From Pseudophaeomoniella oleicola (lineage: Eukaryota; Ascomycota; Eurotiomycetes; Phaeomoniellales; Phaeomoniellaceae), in contig QWDQ01000088.1 in NCBI GenBank assembly GCA_003868215.1, positions 1 to 64,000 on the forward strand: DNA of 64,000 nt, written 5' to 3'. The position numbers and the translations under genes were made by a program. Under the pieces are notes generated by a model. That model searched no databases. It saw nothing but the letters and a program-made list of their open reading frames with translations, and was not told where the DNA came from. This document shows, one piece after another, positions 47,657 through 57,986 of this stretch. Numbering within the stretch: position 1 is the stretch's first letter; each line of letters begins with the position of its first letter.

Positions 47657-48472
47657 ATGGCATTCGCTCTAGTGACTCCCGCTTCTCGCGGTATCGGAAA
47701 TGCCTTGACCCGCCATCTTCTCACGATCACGCCGTCGTCCCTCCCGATAATTGCAACAGCCCGTGACAATGTCTCAGCAGTGCGCGAACAGATACTTGCA
47801 AGCCTCCCACCTTCTACATCATCATCGTCAGTATCCGATCGCCTCGATGTGGTCCAGTGCGATGTCGAATCGGAGTCCTCCATTTCTTCTCTGGCAGAAC
47901 ATATCAAAGACAAATATGTTTCGAGGTCCCCTAACGCACATTTACGCCTCGGCTTTTGCATTCCGGGCATGCTAGTTCCTGAACGCGCTCCGGAAAAGAT
48001 AGACTACGACTCTGCACTGCAAACACTCAAGTTGAATCTCCTCTCTCCCATGATGCTCGCAAAGCACCTCTCCCCATTGCTCCCTCGCAAGTCCGCAAAA
48101 CTCGACAAGATCGAAGGGCTGAACGACAGCGCGATCCTGGCCTTCATGTCAGCCCGCGTGGGTTCGATATCAGACAACCGTCGCGGAGGATGGTACTCCT
48201 ATCGCAGCTCGAAAGCTGGCGTCAATCAACTCGTCCGCAGTTTAGACATACACCTACAAATGCGCTCCGCCGCCAACGCCATGAGCATCGCCCTCCACCC
48301 AGGCACGGTCAAGACCGGTCTCAGCAAAGAGTTCTGGGAGACGACGCCAACGGACAAGCTTTTCGCGCCGGATTTTGCAGCAGAGCAGCTAGTGGACGTT
48401 GCGAGGGACTTGCCGGTAGAACAGGGAAGAGGGCGGTGTTGGGACTGGAAGGGCGAACAGATAATGCCCTGA
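47657..48472 (+). CDS. Short-chain dehydrogenase/reductase
   Basis: A single-exon protein of 271 residues of the classical SDR fold, probably an NAD(P)H-dependent oxidoreductase in the cytosol. The cofactor loop reads TPASRGIG (7-14), a variant of the usual TGxxxGIG with Pro in place of the first Gly. An acidic VQCDVES strand end follows. The catalytic set is Ser in LAFMSARVGS, Tyr182 and Lys186 (YRSSK). The Pro-Gly turn HPGTVKTGLS follows, as in the family. Residues 56-63 are a short Ser-rich insert. The start at MAFALVTPAS is chosen because it places the first beta strand at the N terminus, as is normal. The frame is open upstream to 47558 but that part looks like leader. The substrate cannot be inferred from sequence. 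It most resembles the C-factor-like (CsgA) SDR group. Confidence 0.9.
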   Translation: MAFALVTPASRGIGNALTRHLLTITPSSLPIIATARDNVSAVREQILASLPPSTSSSSVSDRLDVVQCDVESESSISSLAEHIKDKYVSRSPNAHLRLGFCIPGMLVPERAPEKIDYDSALQTLKLNLLSPMMLAKHLSPLLPRKSAKLDKIEGLNDSAILAFMSARVGSISDNRRGGWYSYRSSKAGVNQLVRSLDIHLQMRSAANAMSIALHPGTVKTGLSKEFWETTPTDKLFAPDFAAEQLVDVARDLPVEQGRGRCWDWKGEQIMP

Positions 48473-49144
48473 ATTCAGATTTGAATCCATCAAATCGTTC
48501 CATTGACTTGTGAACCCACCAACTTGATCTCTTTTCCCCTCTCCCTCAACTCCCGGAATCCTGTTCGATTCTTTCAGTTCCCTACCAGTAGTAGTAGTAG
48601 TAGTAGTAGTAGCACCAAGCGAATACCCGGATCTACCACCGTGCTCTCCGGCTCCTCCAAGCAAGGTGTCGCAAATCAATCACGTGTATAGAGGGTGTGC
48701 CATATAGACGATTTGCAGGGTTGGGTTTTTGGGGAGTAAGTTACGGAGTTGTAATTTCTGCGAGCGATAGGGGGAGAGCAGTTGCGGGGGAGTAAGATTA
48801 CCAGACAAGTACTTAGGTGTAGGTACATATATAATTACAGCAATATAAATATGGAGAAGTACCTACCTAGGTAGGTATCTAGGTTAGCAGTTGCCTAGGC
48901 GCTTTTTGTGTTATTGTCATATGTTGAACGATTTTGCTGTATTTTAATTCCAGTATGATAATTCTTCTCTTTTCAAAAGTTACCTAGAACAGCTTGTACA
49001 ATTCTTAAGTCTCTTATCATGAATGCACAGCCATGTTCCCAAGTCCAGCTGGCATAATATACAAGTAAGTTTACAGATGCGGCGGCAAGGGTGCTGTGGT
49101 CGCTATGTTTAAACGTCAAATCTACCTACCCAGGTAGTAGGTAC
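48473..49144. other. Convergent intergenic region with repeats
   Basis: This stretch between the convergent SDR and GPI13 genes has an (AGT)n run at 48587-48612. A perfect 18-bp palindrome TACCTACCTAGGTAGGTA lies at 48860-48877, with related CCTAGGTA-like motifs on both sides. No gene is seen. Confidence 0.55.
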
Positions 49145-52100
49145 TTAGTACCCAAACACATCTCCAACGGTTAGGACCGTCCACCGCAACCCGACGAGGC
49201 CTATGAGGATGGCAATCAGATCGACGACGCCGAGGACAGCGGCGCCCATCATGAACCTCGGGCCGAAGACTCGGTAAACCATTAGATGCCTCCTTAGATG
49301 ACCTGCCCACATGGTCGTGAAGAGATTGATGGTTGCAAAGTACAAGATGTAACCGGCGACCACGTTAGAGGCATCCGATAGTATCGCCCTCGACCAGGTC
49401 GGCGAGTTCGGATATTTCTCTAGCCTGCCGTGATTGACCGGCCGCTTCCATAGTACGAGTAAAGGAAGGGCAACAGCACAAAGAATCTGCGGGGCAAAGG
49501 TGTTGAGGGTGACTAGGATAGGAGACCATGGATGATGGATGCTAGTGAATGGCACAAAAGCGGAATTCCATTGGATGGACGCCAAGGTCGCAGTGTGTCC
49601 GGTCTTGAAAAAATGAAAGGAGCCGAGGAGAGCAAGAATGACGGGACCGATACTGGACGTAAAAGCCGACGCTGAAGTGGCCGGCGTGAGTGAGTTAGTG
49701 TCAAGGATTTCCATCAAGGACATTATGGACCAGAGACAGATCGTGAGGGACAGTTGGCCCATCGGTGGAAGAAGGAGGGCCAGTGGGAGGAATACGGTTG
49801 TAAGAAGAAGGAGATAATGGCTCCCAAGGGTATTAGCATAGCCAAGTATTGTAATAGTCGGTTTAGATGCATCGGATGATGACATGTGTGTTGATGGATC
49901 AGTCGCGTCAATGCTTTCGCCCGGCTGCGTCGAGGTTCCTTCAATTGCAATGTTGATGCACGGTTTTGCCCACAAGAACGTTACAGTGCCGACAGCAAAA
50001 GTGATGCCAAAAACAATCTTGGCAAGTGTGATTTGAATCAACTGAATGCTTGCAGGGTTAAGGACCCATGACAACATTCTAGGATACCAGCCTGCATTGT
50101 TAATGGCATCCAAAGTCCAGTAGCAGGCAATGATCAACAAAGTCATGCGGAAAACGGTACCAATCCAGAAAACCGCTGACCCTTGATACGATAGTGTTCC
50201 TTGGAAGAAGGCTTTCAAAATGGACGGGAGCACTATCGCGCAAGCAAACGGTATCAGCAACTGCCATGGAGCGGAAATGGATGAAGTCGAGGAAGCGTAG
50301 AATGTCGAGCGGCAAAAAGGCATTTGCTCCTCTCGGCACAATCGAGAAAGTGAAGCCACTCGTGTCAGGACTACAAACAATATTGAGTGATAGATCCCCA
50401 ACACTCGATCCTGGGAATTATCCTGGCGCAACGAAGAAATAGCAGCAACAACACCAAAGGTGGTCAGGAAGAACAGCGATATCTCATCTTCCCAAATAGT
50501 GTACGAATTGGAAGCGAAACCAATCCCCTGAGAGACGGTGAATATTAACGACATCCAGCCCCAAATAGACCGCGGTATTGGGATACTCAATGGCTTCTTC
50601 GTCACGAGGAATCCCGAAAGAGCCGAAAGGATGCTTCCGCTAGCAGCGCCAAACGAGCCCGAAGTATTTAGGGATACCGGAAGACTTAGAGAGGCGGCTG
50701 CACCGACTGCAAACCCAAGCGACAGACCAATGACACCCCGCTTGAGAAGTGAGAGCTTCATGGCTGTCACATCTCCCTTCACTGCGCGAGCGAAAAGGAC
50801 AATAAACAGAAGAGAAGCACCAAGTATCCCTATTCCTGCAAGCATCTCAGGCTTGCTGAAGCTAGCCCAAAGGCTGCGGCACCGGCCCAGTGTCTGCTTT
50901 TGGTATTCTCTGAAAGCCTCATAGGCGTGACGATGTTGAACGGGGGATTTCCTTGAAGCCTCCCAGTGCTGTTCTCCCTGGGACCAAAGAGCTTTGATGT
51001 CTTCATTCTCTTCTTCCGACTTGGCGGCATCATACTCCTTTTGGTATCTCTTGATTTGAGCAGCGGTTAATCGGCCCACTGTTGCAAGAGTGCTCCAATC
51101 GTTGCTTTTCGGTCCAATGAAGGCCTCTTCGATCGGCATACCTAAGTTGTTAAATGGCACGGGGGCTCCTAGCAGGAATGCCAAGGTGGGAACCAGATCA
51201 ATTTGCGCCACAGGTCGTATTTTCGCATGTGCCGGTGGTGTCACATAATTTGTATGAGATCGACCAAAAATCGCCCGCTTCGAATACATCCAAAGAGCAG
51301 CCTCGACCTCGTCGTCGGACTCGCCACCGTGGTCACCCTTCCCGTCCATACCGTGATCACCCATGACAACGAACAGTGTGTTCTCATCTATTGCATTCAT
51401 TACATCCCGAATGAATAGGTCCATTTGCTGTAATTTTTCCTTCATGGCTGGATGATTGGGACCATAGCGATGTCCGGCATGATCGACGCCTAGGCAATGC
51501 CCAAAGACCAAATCCCATTGTGATAGATTCTCTTGTCGAAGAAGAGGAGGAAGGTGCTCGATCACGCCGTTGTCGACTGTATGAAGATCCCACACATTGA
51601 ACGAGTCGTAAGCGTGAGTTAGATTCGATACAAAGTGTGAGGGAAACAGGGCATGCCATGTGTCATCACCCAGATGGACCAGTCTTCGACCCTGAGCCTT
51701 CCATTGATCAATGAGGTTATCTTCCTCGATTGCCGTTCCTGCAAAGTTGGAACCTGCGTCGATGAAGGTCGGTAGTGTTCCGGTCGTCAACCCTTTTAAC
51801 CTCTGTAGTGTGGTAGTCGGAGGATCGGCGATGAAAGGAAGTAGAAATGCATTCGAAGGATGGTGAATGGCCGTCTCATATAGAATAGGGATCGAATTAT
51901 GGTAGTAACTGGCCGGCTCCTTCGAATTGGACGATGCATACGGTACTGTGAAGTCATAACGCAGAGCATCTATGATTAAAACGACGGCTTTGTCGAATTT
52001 TCTAGGATGCCAGCATCCTCTTGAACTGTCGTGGATCTTTTCTACGGCAGAGTCTATCGGTAGTATTGTACATTCGGATTTATGGTCGAGGACCAATCTG

Positions 52101-52385
52101 GTAAGGAGGAAGCCTTTGGTAAAGAAAAATATCCCAACAGCATGGATAGCACTGGAACTGTCATTACCACATCCGCGAAAACACTGAAGAAGCGAGGACT
52201 TACAACAGCCAAAGAAAGAAGGCAACAGTAATGAAATGGTTCACTTTGAGGTCGATAATTTTGTGCGCTGTTATTCTCTCTTCCTCGTACTTTGAGCTCC
52301 GGGTAGAATTAGCAGCAGGTTTTGGCGTGCCAACCTGAGGTACCGCGGTTGTAGCGGTTGCCTCATCCTCTCCATGATCTTGCAT
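49145..52385 (-). CDS. gpi13: GPI ethanolamine phosphate transferase 3 (Gpi13/PIG-O)
   Basis: Two exons on the minus strand (52385-52204 and 52157-49145) with a 46-bp GTAAGT..CAG intron; 1,064 residues. The enzyme adds phosphoethanolamine to the third mannose of GPI anchors in the ER, the group later joined to protein. The first exon supplies the single N-terminal membrane helix (HFITVAFFLWLFSSAIHAVG after splicing). The lumenal alkaline-phosphatase-like domain has the metal ligand Asp124 in LIIDALRYDF. It also has the PTTTLQRLKGLTTGTLPTF segment with the likely catalytic Thr, DHAGHRYGP at about 285-293 and MGDHGMDGKGDHGG from about 325. Ten or more membrane helices fill the C-terminal half. 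PIG-O/Gpi13 is favoured over Mcd4 and Gpi7 by the LRYDF and QRLKGLTTG wording and by the length. Confidence 0.93.
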
Positions 52386-52855
52386 GAGGATAACTCCTAA
52401 GCGTCTGGAACATAGAGAGATGGCAAATGGAAACGTTGTCTTTGTTTACTTGATGTTTTCCTCGCTTGTGAACATAGATGCGACATATTTTGATATTTCG
52501 AAGCATGTTGGAGAAAGCTTGAGAAAGCTTGGAGCTGCGGGGGGCACCTTTTGCGCCGCTCGCAATTGGTTCGGGATTAATTGACCCCTTTCTCGGATTT
52601 ACCTATAATAGAATGTACGTCAGATAAGAGTGAGATCTATAGATACCTCATATATCTTAGACGGTGCTGCTGCGAAATCAGGAACTTTTGTATTATCACC
52701 AGGTTTAGCTACGGTACTGTGAGCTATGATAGGTACCTACCACCCTTGAAGTACCACAATTACCATAAGAAACCGCCAAGTGTTCGTTATCCATCATCAA
52801 TCGTAGAAACGCACATATAAAGTCATGGGAGATTCATATCCATACCGGAGGACTT
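52386..52855. other. Intergenic, no gene seen
   Basis: A 470-bp region between the GPI13 start and the tuberin 3' end, both on the minus strand. It should hold the GPI13 promoter and tuberin terminator. Only short frames occur; AT content rises between about 52570 and 52800. Confidence 0.5.
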
Positions 52856-55800
52856 CTAAGAAGACCACTTAGAGAAGTCCAGGATATCGGCCAAGTTTTC
52901 CCCCGCCAAGGCCGTGTCGAGATTCGACACCGGTCTAATAGCAGCAAGTTCTCTATCCTCCGGGTACAAGCTCGTTCGCTCCGCTGCCGCCTTTCTCGTA
53001 ATGCGAGATCCTCCAAAGAATCCTGTTGTGGAAACAGGGGTAGCCTCTTCGGCCGCAGCCTCGTCCGCCTTCTTATTGATAACCGCTACGACACGCTCGC
53101 GAAGTCGCTTAATTTCCTGCAAACGATTTCGCCAGCGAGAGGTGTACCGCGATGACTGTTCTCCATGTTGCCAGACGAGAGCAAAAAGTAGGGCATTAAG
53201 GGTTATCTGGCGAACAAGGAGAGCAACGTTACGACCAGAAACCACTTTCGGCTCGGCAGCTGCAGTGATGTTTGGAATGTTGTCATGAGTCAAGCATTGC
53301 ACCTTGTAAAAGGTGTTAGCAAGGTCATCATCTCTCGTCGGATCAGCGAAAGGATTGCGATTATCTGAAATTGTCGCAAAATTTGCCGGTGTGATAAGAA
53401 TATTCACGTGGTTGAACTGAGTGGGGAATGTGTCAAAGTTGAACGGAAGGTTGGAGCGATTGAAAATAATCTTGACAAAATCATTTCCAATTGTTCGTTT
53501 CTTATTGTTGTGCTGAGGGTCGTATTCTAGGTCTGTCGGCATCATGCTGGGAATATGGAAAACCATCTCCGTCAAGCGGTCACGCCAAGCGTAGGTGTAT
53601 TTACCATCAGTTTCAGGACTAAGTCCATGCGTATTCAATCCTGCAGTTTCAAGAGAAACTTTTGTCCCAATGCTTTCCAGAAACTGTTCGAAGTCCTTGG
53701 AAGTAGAAGTATTGGCAAGAATGTCAACCTCATGCTTTTGTCCCGGTCCAATATATATGATACCAACACCATGGCTATCGACAGTTGGATTCTTATCAAA
53801 CGATCTCAAAGCTCTCTCTGTAGCCGGAGTGTCTGGAAGTAAAATTGGTTGCACAGAGCTTCCCACTCCGGCAGCGGTAGCAACAAGCTGAAGCATAATG
53901 TGAGAGGGTAACATGGCCGTTTGTCCATAATGACCCGCCGTTTCTGGAATAGAATCAATTTGTACTGGAATGTGGTGGGCAGGGATTTCTGCTGTTCGTT
54001 GCTGGTACATAGCATGGGTCGTTCCAGACGCTTGTCGCTTAATAAGCTGCGTCTTCCCAGTCCTTCCTGCGGTCTCGATAGTGACTATGCTATGTCCGAC
54101 AAGCCATGATTTTGATGAGACATGACCGTCACCATCCTCCGTGAAGTCTGAATAGTAGTAAGTCTCCCCAAGGTCGGAAAACGTCGTTCTTTGCATCATG
54201 TCTATGAATACCTGGGATTGTTCTTCGATACACTGAGACCCCTCGCGGTCGCGAAATACCAGTCTCCGTACTAGCCAACCAACATGGCCCACCCGGTCTT
54301 CCAACTTCATGGACAAGAACCAAAAGTTCATCACATGGAAGGCAAGAGAAAAGACGTAGTCCGGAAATTCTTTTGCGGCATCGGTTTGATCGCCCGTAGA
54401 TTCCTCTGCTTTCGGAAGCCTAGATTGGCGCACTGGGGGGGAGCTCAACCGGTTTGGATCTTCAATGCTCCTTGCTTTATTCTCCCGAGCGATATCCAAA
54501 TATTTGATGCAGATGCCGAAAATGCTCCTGATCTCATCGTTTTGTATATTCTTTCGTAGTTCGGGACTGCGAGCAAAGCCACTGAGAAATTCCAGTACGT
54601 GCATGGATAGCAACGGTTGTGTGATGATTCGAGACATTTCATCTAGAACTTGGCCAAAATACCTCCCAAAGGCTGACGGGATTTCCAAGCAACAGATGAG
54701 AAGAGCATGAATGCAAATACTTGCAGTACCTTGCTTGGTGCCCAGGCCACGGACGAAACAATTCACTATTTGATCTTCTTCATCCTTAGTGAAGAACGCA
54801 TGGTAGGAAATCAGTATGGTCATGATGTTGAACACGCACATGGCTACATTTGCTTTCTTTAATCCCGGAGGTGGTTCCATATAGGAGTCATAGACTGTGA
54901 TTTCGACGACTTTGTTACGCAGAAATCGAATGCCTGCGTCGGCCTGATGGAAAAGCTGCATGTTTGCGAGCTGGGCACCGAGATGGACAACGACGTAGGA
55001 ATAGACTTCCCAATTCTTCTTTGCTGTCAGAATTCCCATTGCAGTCAAAAGCCATCGTTTCATGTCAAGCGCTCGAATATTGTCAGGGCAATCACCACAA
55101 TCTGGAGGCTGATTCGCGAACACCAAGCCACTTGGTTCGTCGGGCGGGTTGTCAGGAAGACCTCTCGGACCGGGATACATCCACAAGGGCAGGCTTGTCT
55201 CCATGTTTGATTCAACCGACGCCTCTGAACGTGATACAGATTGGCTGTCGTCCACACTGTCATCTTTGCTGCCTTGAACTCTTGGGATAAATGGCTGAGT
55301 ACGGTATAATGCAGCAGCGATGTGCTCACTCTCGGTATCTGCAAGAACCCAGACACGGTTTGACGAGTCACAACGAAGTCTGAAAAGCATCCTGAGGCAG
55401 TCCAAACGGTTTTCAGTCCGGTGTAGATCCGACTCCGCTATGGCCAGAAGTCTGTCGTACACTAGAGCTGCCCGCCGAGCATCCGAATTCATTGTCTTCA
55501 AGAAGTAACGTACTAGTAGCTTGGACGAGTATGCTTGGACACGAGCATCGAGACTCATAAAGTACTCAAAAAACCGAGTTTCTTGACCCTGATCAAGGCT
55601 TCCAAGATTCATCTCAATACAGCTATGAATCTTCATAACACCTTGAAGCTTATCTGCGAGGAGGAAGTCAGGATAACTTTTGTCATCTTTTGGTGGTGCC
55701 TCAACCTTCTCATGTCTCAACAAACGATCTAGAACCGCAAATGCACAATCTGCTTTGTGGAAGTCGGGCACGTCAGCGATAGATTTGTGTAGAATGGTAA

Positions 55801-57199
55801 TGATGTATTCGAAGGGAAGACCGTAGAGATGTGGAAGCTGGAGTTCCCTTATAATTAGCGCTGCGAGGACCAGTATTTGCGCTTCCAATTTGTTGTGGCC
55901 TTTGCCCATCCCGGAAGCAAGCTTGGATAGGATGTCGATAGGGTCAAATGACTTATAGTCGATGACACTACGGTTCAACATGGACTGCATAACAAAGACG
56001 GCGCCTTGGGCCGAGCTGTTCTCGATGAGCTTGGATGTGCCCTTTTCTTTGACATCTTCAACGCAGCTCATCATGGCACTAATGACTTCTTTCCGCTGAG
56101 GCCCTGCCGCGAACAGGCCAATGATATCTTGGCTGCGGAGTGACCATGCTTTGACCTGATACACGATGCTGCAGAGAACGTCCATAATGCTGTGTAGCGA
56201 CGGAAAAGAGAATTCAGCTTTGGAAGGCAAAACCTGGACAAGATCGAGGACGTCACCAATATCCTTTGCTTTCGTCGTGGTTTTGCTTATCGTGATCAAG
56301 CTCTGTACAAAAACCGTCGTATCAGCAATAGAGAGTCGTCGCTGCTGCAAAGTGACATACGCCTTCGCGTAGCCGAACAAGTCATGGAGATCTTGATCTT
56401 CGCGGAGGTGAATGGCTCTCTCTGTAGGCGAGTCCCTTGATTTCCTTGGAAGTTTCCGATGTTGATCTGCCTGCTTTCTTGCCGTCTCTGCTTTTTTATG
56501 CCAGGCCGCAAGTAGAGTTGCAAGTAAGTGAACGAGCGACGCCTCTCGCTTGTGGCTTTCTGAAAGTTGTGCAGCAAAGATCTGAAGGCGCTCATGATCC
56601 TCAACCTCATACGGATTACCAAACTTGTGGAGCCATTGTGTTACAACGAGGGCGTTATGCTGATATTGCACACAGAATGATATGTACAGATCATAAGCGA
56701 CTAATCGAACTTTGGGCGAATATCGTGTCGACAAGAGCTCCCTAGCACTAGCCCAAGCTTGGACTATTTCCCCTTCAGATAAGGAAGTCACCATCCGAAG
56801 TAATTGAAGCAGCGAATTGAGAATTCCCTCTTCAGACTCATCGTTTAGCCCTGCAAGGGATTCCGCAACGGTTTGCTGTGTCGAAGGAAGACCACCGGTA
56901 AATGACTCAGTGGAAGCATTGTCCCTACGGTTATCGGTAATAGTGAGGCCTCGAAAGGAGCCTACTGAGGGGTCTTGTGGCAATCTCAGAGATGATGTAT
57001 CTGACCCATACTTGATTTGGTCGTCCACAAGACTGTCAGCCTGTTGGGAAGGGAATGAAGGCGGTGGCTTGCCAGTCTTGGTATCGTTATTGTCAGCTGT
57101 GTCGGACATAGGCTTAGTTCGGCGTTTCCTTAGTAGTAGCGGAGGACAGGCCAGAAGAGCCCTCCAAGCACTACTTAAGACCCTGTCAAAGAGTGGCAT
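52856..57199 (-). CDS. tsc2: Tuberin (TSC2) homologue, Rheb GTPase-activating protein
   Basis: A single-exon gene of 1,447 residues. The C-terminal part (about 1130-1340) is a RapGAP domain. IGTKVSLETAGLNTHGLSPE and KYTYAWRDRLTEMVFHIPSM are followed by KKRTIGNDFVKIIFNRS, which holds the asparagine thumb Asn1239. HVNILITPANFATISDNRNP follows. Tuberin with Tsc1 (hamartin) turns off the small GTPase Rheb and so restrains TORC1. Most of the N-terminal 1,000 residues is helical-repeat-like, as in the DUF3384/tuberin region. The start at MPLFDRVLSS is favoured. The frame continues open to 57388, but the added 63 residues are strongly hydrophobic and unlike known tuberins, so they are probably leader. 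TSC1 is not in the window. The gene is transcribed away from CSE1. Confidence 0.9.
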   Translation of the reverse strand: MPLFDRVLSSAWRALLACPPLLLRKRRTKPMSDTADNNDTKTGKPPPSFPSQQADSLVDDQIKYGSDTSSLRLPQDPSVGSFRGLTITDNRRDNASTESFTGGLPSTQQTVAESLAGLNDESEEGILNSLLQLLRMVTSLSEGEIVQAWASARELLSTRYSPKVRLVAYDLYISFCVQYQHNALVVTQWLHKFGNPYEVEDHERLQIFAAQLSESHKREASLVHLLATLLAAWHKKAETARKQADQHRKLPRKSRDSPTERAIHLREDQDLHDLFGYAKAYVTLQQRRLSIADTTVFVQSLITISKTTTKAKDIGDVLDLVQVLPSKAEFSFPSLHSIMDVLCSIVYQVKAWSLRSQDIIGLFAAGPQRKEVISAMMSCVEDVKEKGTSKLIENSSAQGAVFVMQSMLNRSVIDYKSFDPIDILSKLASGMGKGHNKLEAQILVLAALIIRELQLPHLYGLPFEYIITILHKSIADVPDFHKADCAFAVLDRLLRHEKVEAPPKDDKSYPDFLLADKLQGVMKIHSCIEMNLGSLDQGQETRFFEYFMSLDARVQAYSSKLLVRYFLKTMNSDARRAALVYDRLLAIAESDLHRTENRLDCLRMLFRLRCDSSNRVWVLADTESEHIAAALYRTQPFIPRVQGSKDDSVDDSQSVSRSEASVESNMETSLPLWMYPGPRGLPDNPPDEPSGLVFANQPPDCGDCPDNIRALDMKRWLLTAMGILTAKKNWEVYSYVVVHLGAQLANMQLFHQADAGIRFLRNKVVEITVYDSYMEPPPGLKKANVAMCVFNIMTILISYHAFFTKDEEDQIVNCFVRGLGTKQGTASICIHALLICCLEIPSAFGRYFGQVLDEMSRIITQPLLSMHVLEFLSGFARSPELRKNIQNDEIRSIFGICIKYLDIARENKARSIEDPNRLSSPPVRQSRLPKAEESTGDQTDAAKEFPDYVFSLAFHVMNFWFLSMKLEDRVGHVGWLVRRLVFRDREGSQCIEEQSQVFIDMMQRTTFSDLGETYYYSDFTEDGDGHVSSKSWLVGHSIVTIETAGRTGKTQLIKRQASGTTHAMYQQRTAEIPAHHIPVQIDSIPETAGHYGQTAMLPSHIMLQLVATAAGVGSSVQPILLPDTPATERALRSFDKNPTVDSHGVGIIYIGPGQKHEVDILANTSTSKDFEQFLESIGTKVSLETAGLNTHGLSPETDGKYTYAWRDRLTEMVFHIPSMMPTDLEYDPQHNNKKRTIGNDFVKIIFNRSNLPFNFDTFPTQFNHVNILITPANFATISDNRNPFADPTRDDDLANTFYKVQCLTHDNIPNITAAAEPKVVSGRNVALLVRQITLNALLFALVWQHGEQSSRYTSRWRNRLQEIKRLRERVVAVINKKADEAAAEEATPVSTTGFFGGSRITRKAAAERTSLYPEDRELAAIRPVSNLDTALAGENLADILDFSKWSS

Positions 57200-57434
57200 G
57201 TTAGAAGTCTCTTCCGCTTTGCAACGAAAATGACGGAAAGACGACAATGAAAGGTACGAAAAGAGAGCATATTGGTGGCAAGTGATAAAGACGAGTTGGC
57301 AAAGGTACAAGACGAAAGACAGGGTAACGCCGAGAACTGTGAACAATAGGCCTACCTCTAATTTTGAGCGACTGTCTGCCTTATACACTCATAGACGGTA
57401 GCTCAGCCCTATATGTCCCGGGAGAGATCGTGAT

Positions 57435-57769
57435 TTAGATACCTGAAATCGCGCGCCCTTCGGTGTCATAGGCCCACCGATAATCCAACTTTCCGAGTAT
57501 TGAGTGAAAAAGAGCGTTATTGCCATTCGATGACTCGTCCTTGTTTCTCGGTGGTGATGTCTTTGTCTGACGAGCGTAATGGACGAAACATTTTGCACCA
57601 GATTCTGATATCGAGGCTTCGATAAACCCGTTTTCTGTATGCGGAGTTGGAAGTACGGCATATCCCGACTCGCCGGACTTTCCTATATCAGACACTACAT
57701 TCCGTTTGTTGACAGTGAAGCTTTAGGAAGCTTAGCTAGAATTTCTATGGAGGCAACCCATGCGATCAT
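57435..57769 (-). other. Possible small unrecognised gene or leader of tuberin
   Basis: An 86-codon open stretch (57695-57435) on the minus strand has Ser/Gly/Asn-rich, protein-like composition ending KLDYRWAYDTEGRAISG. It has no ATG of its own; its first codon is GTG. A separate short frame begins with ATG at 57769 (MIAWVASIEILAKLPK) and stops before it. A second overlapping frame (57661-57389) is also open. A splice could connect them, but I found no clean one. It may be upstream leader of tuberin. Confidence 0.25.
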
Positions 57770-57986
57770 AGGCTACAAGTAATTGTTCTCTCTTCATGTA
57801 CTGCCAACACAGCTAAATACAACTCGCCCAGCAATTTATTTGCATGATGTTTGATCTGGTTTGAGCCTTGAGATTAGTCTGCTCGACGTTGACCTTCAGA
57901 TCCCTTCGTTCGTTCTTGTGTACCATTTTTGTTGGCTCTACTCCCCACTTCCTACCCTCTCGTGAGATACTTCTGAGATTTCCGCC

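Noticed and set aside
57200-57388. N-terminal extension of tuberin to 57388
   Set aside because: The extra 63 residues are strongly hydrophobic and unlike a cytosolic GAP; more likely leader sequence.
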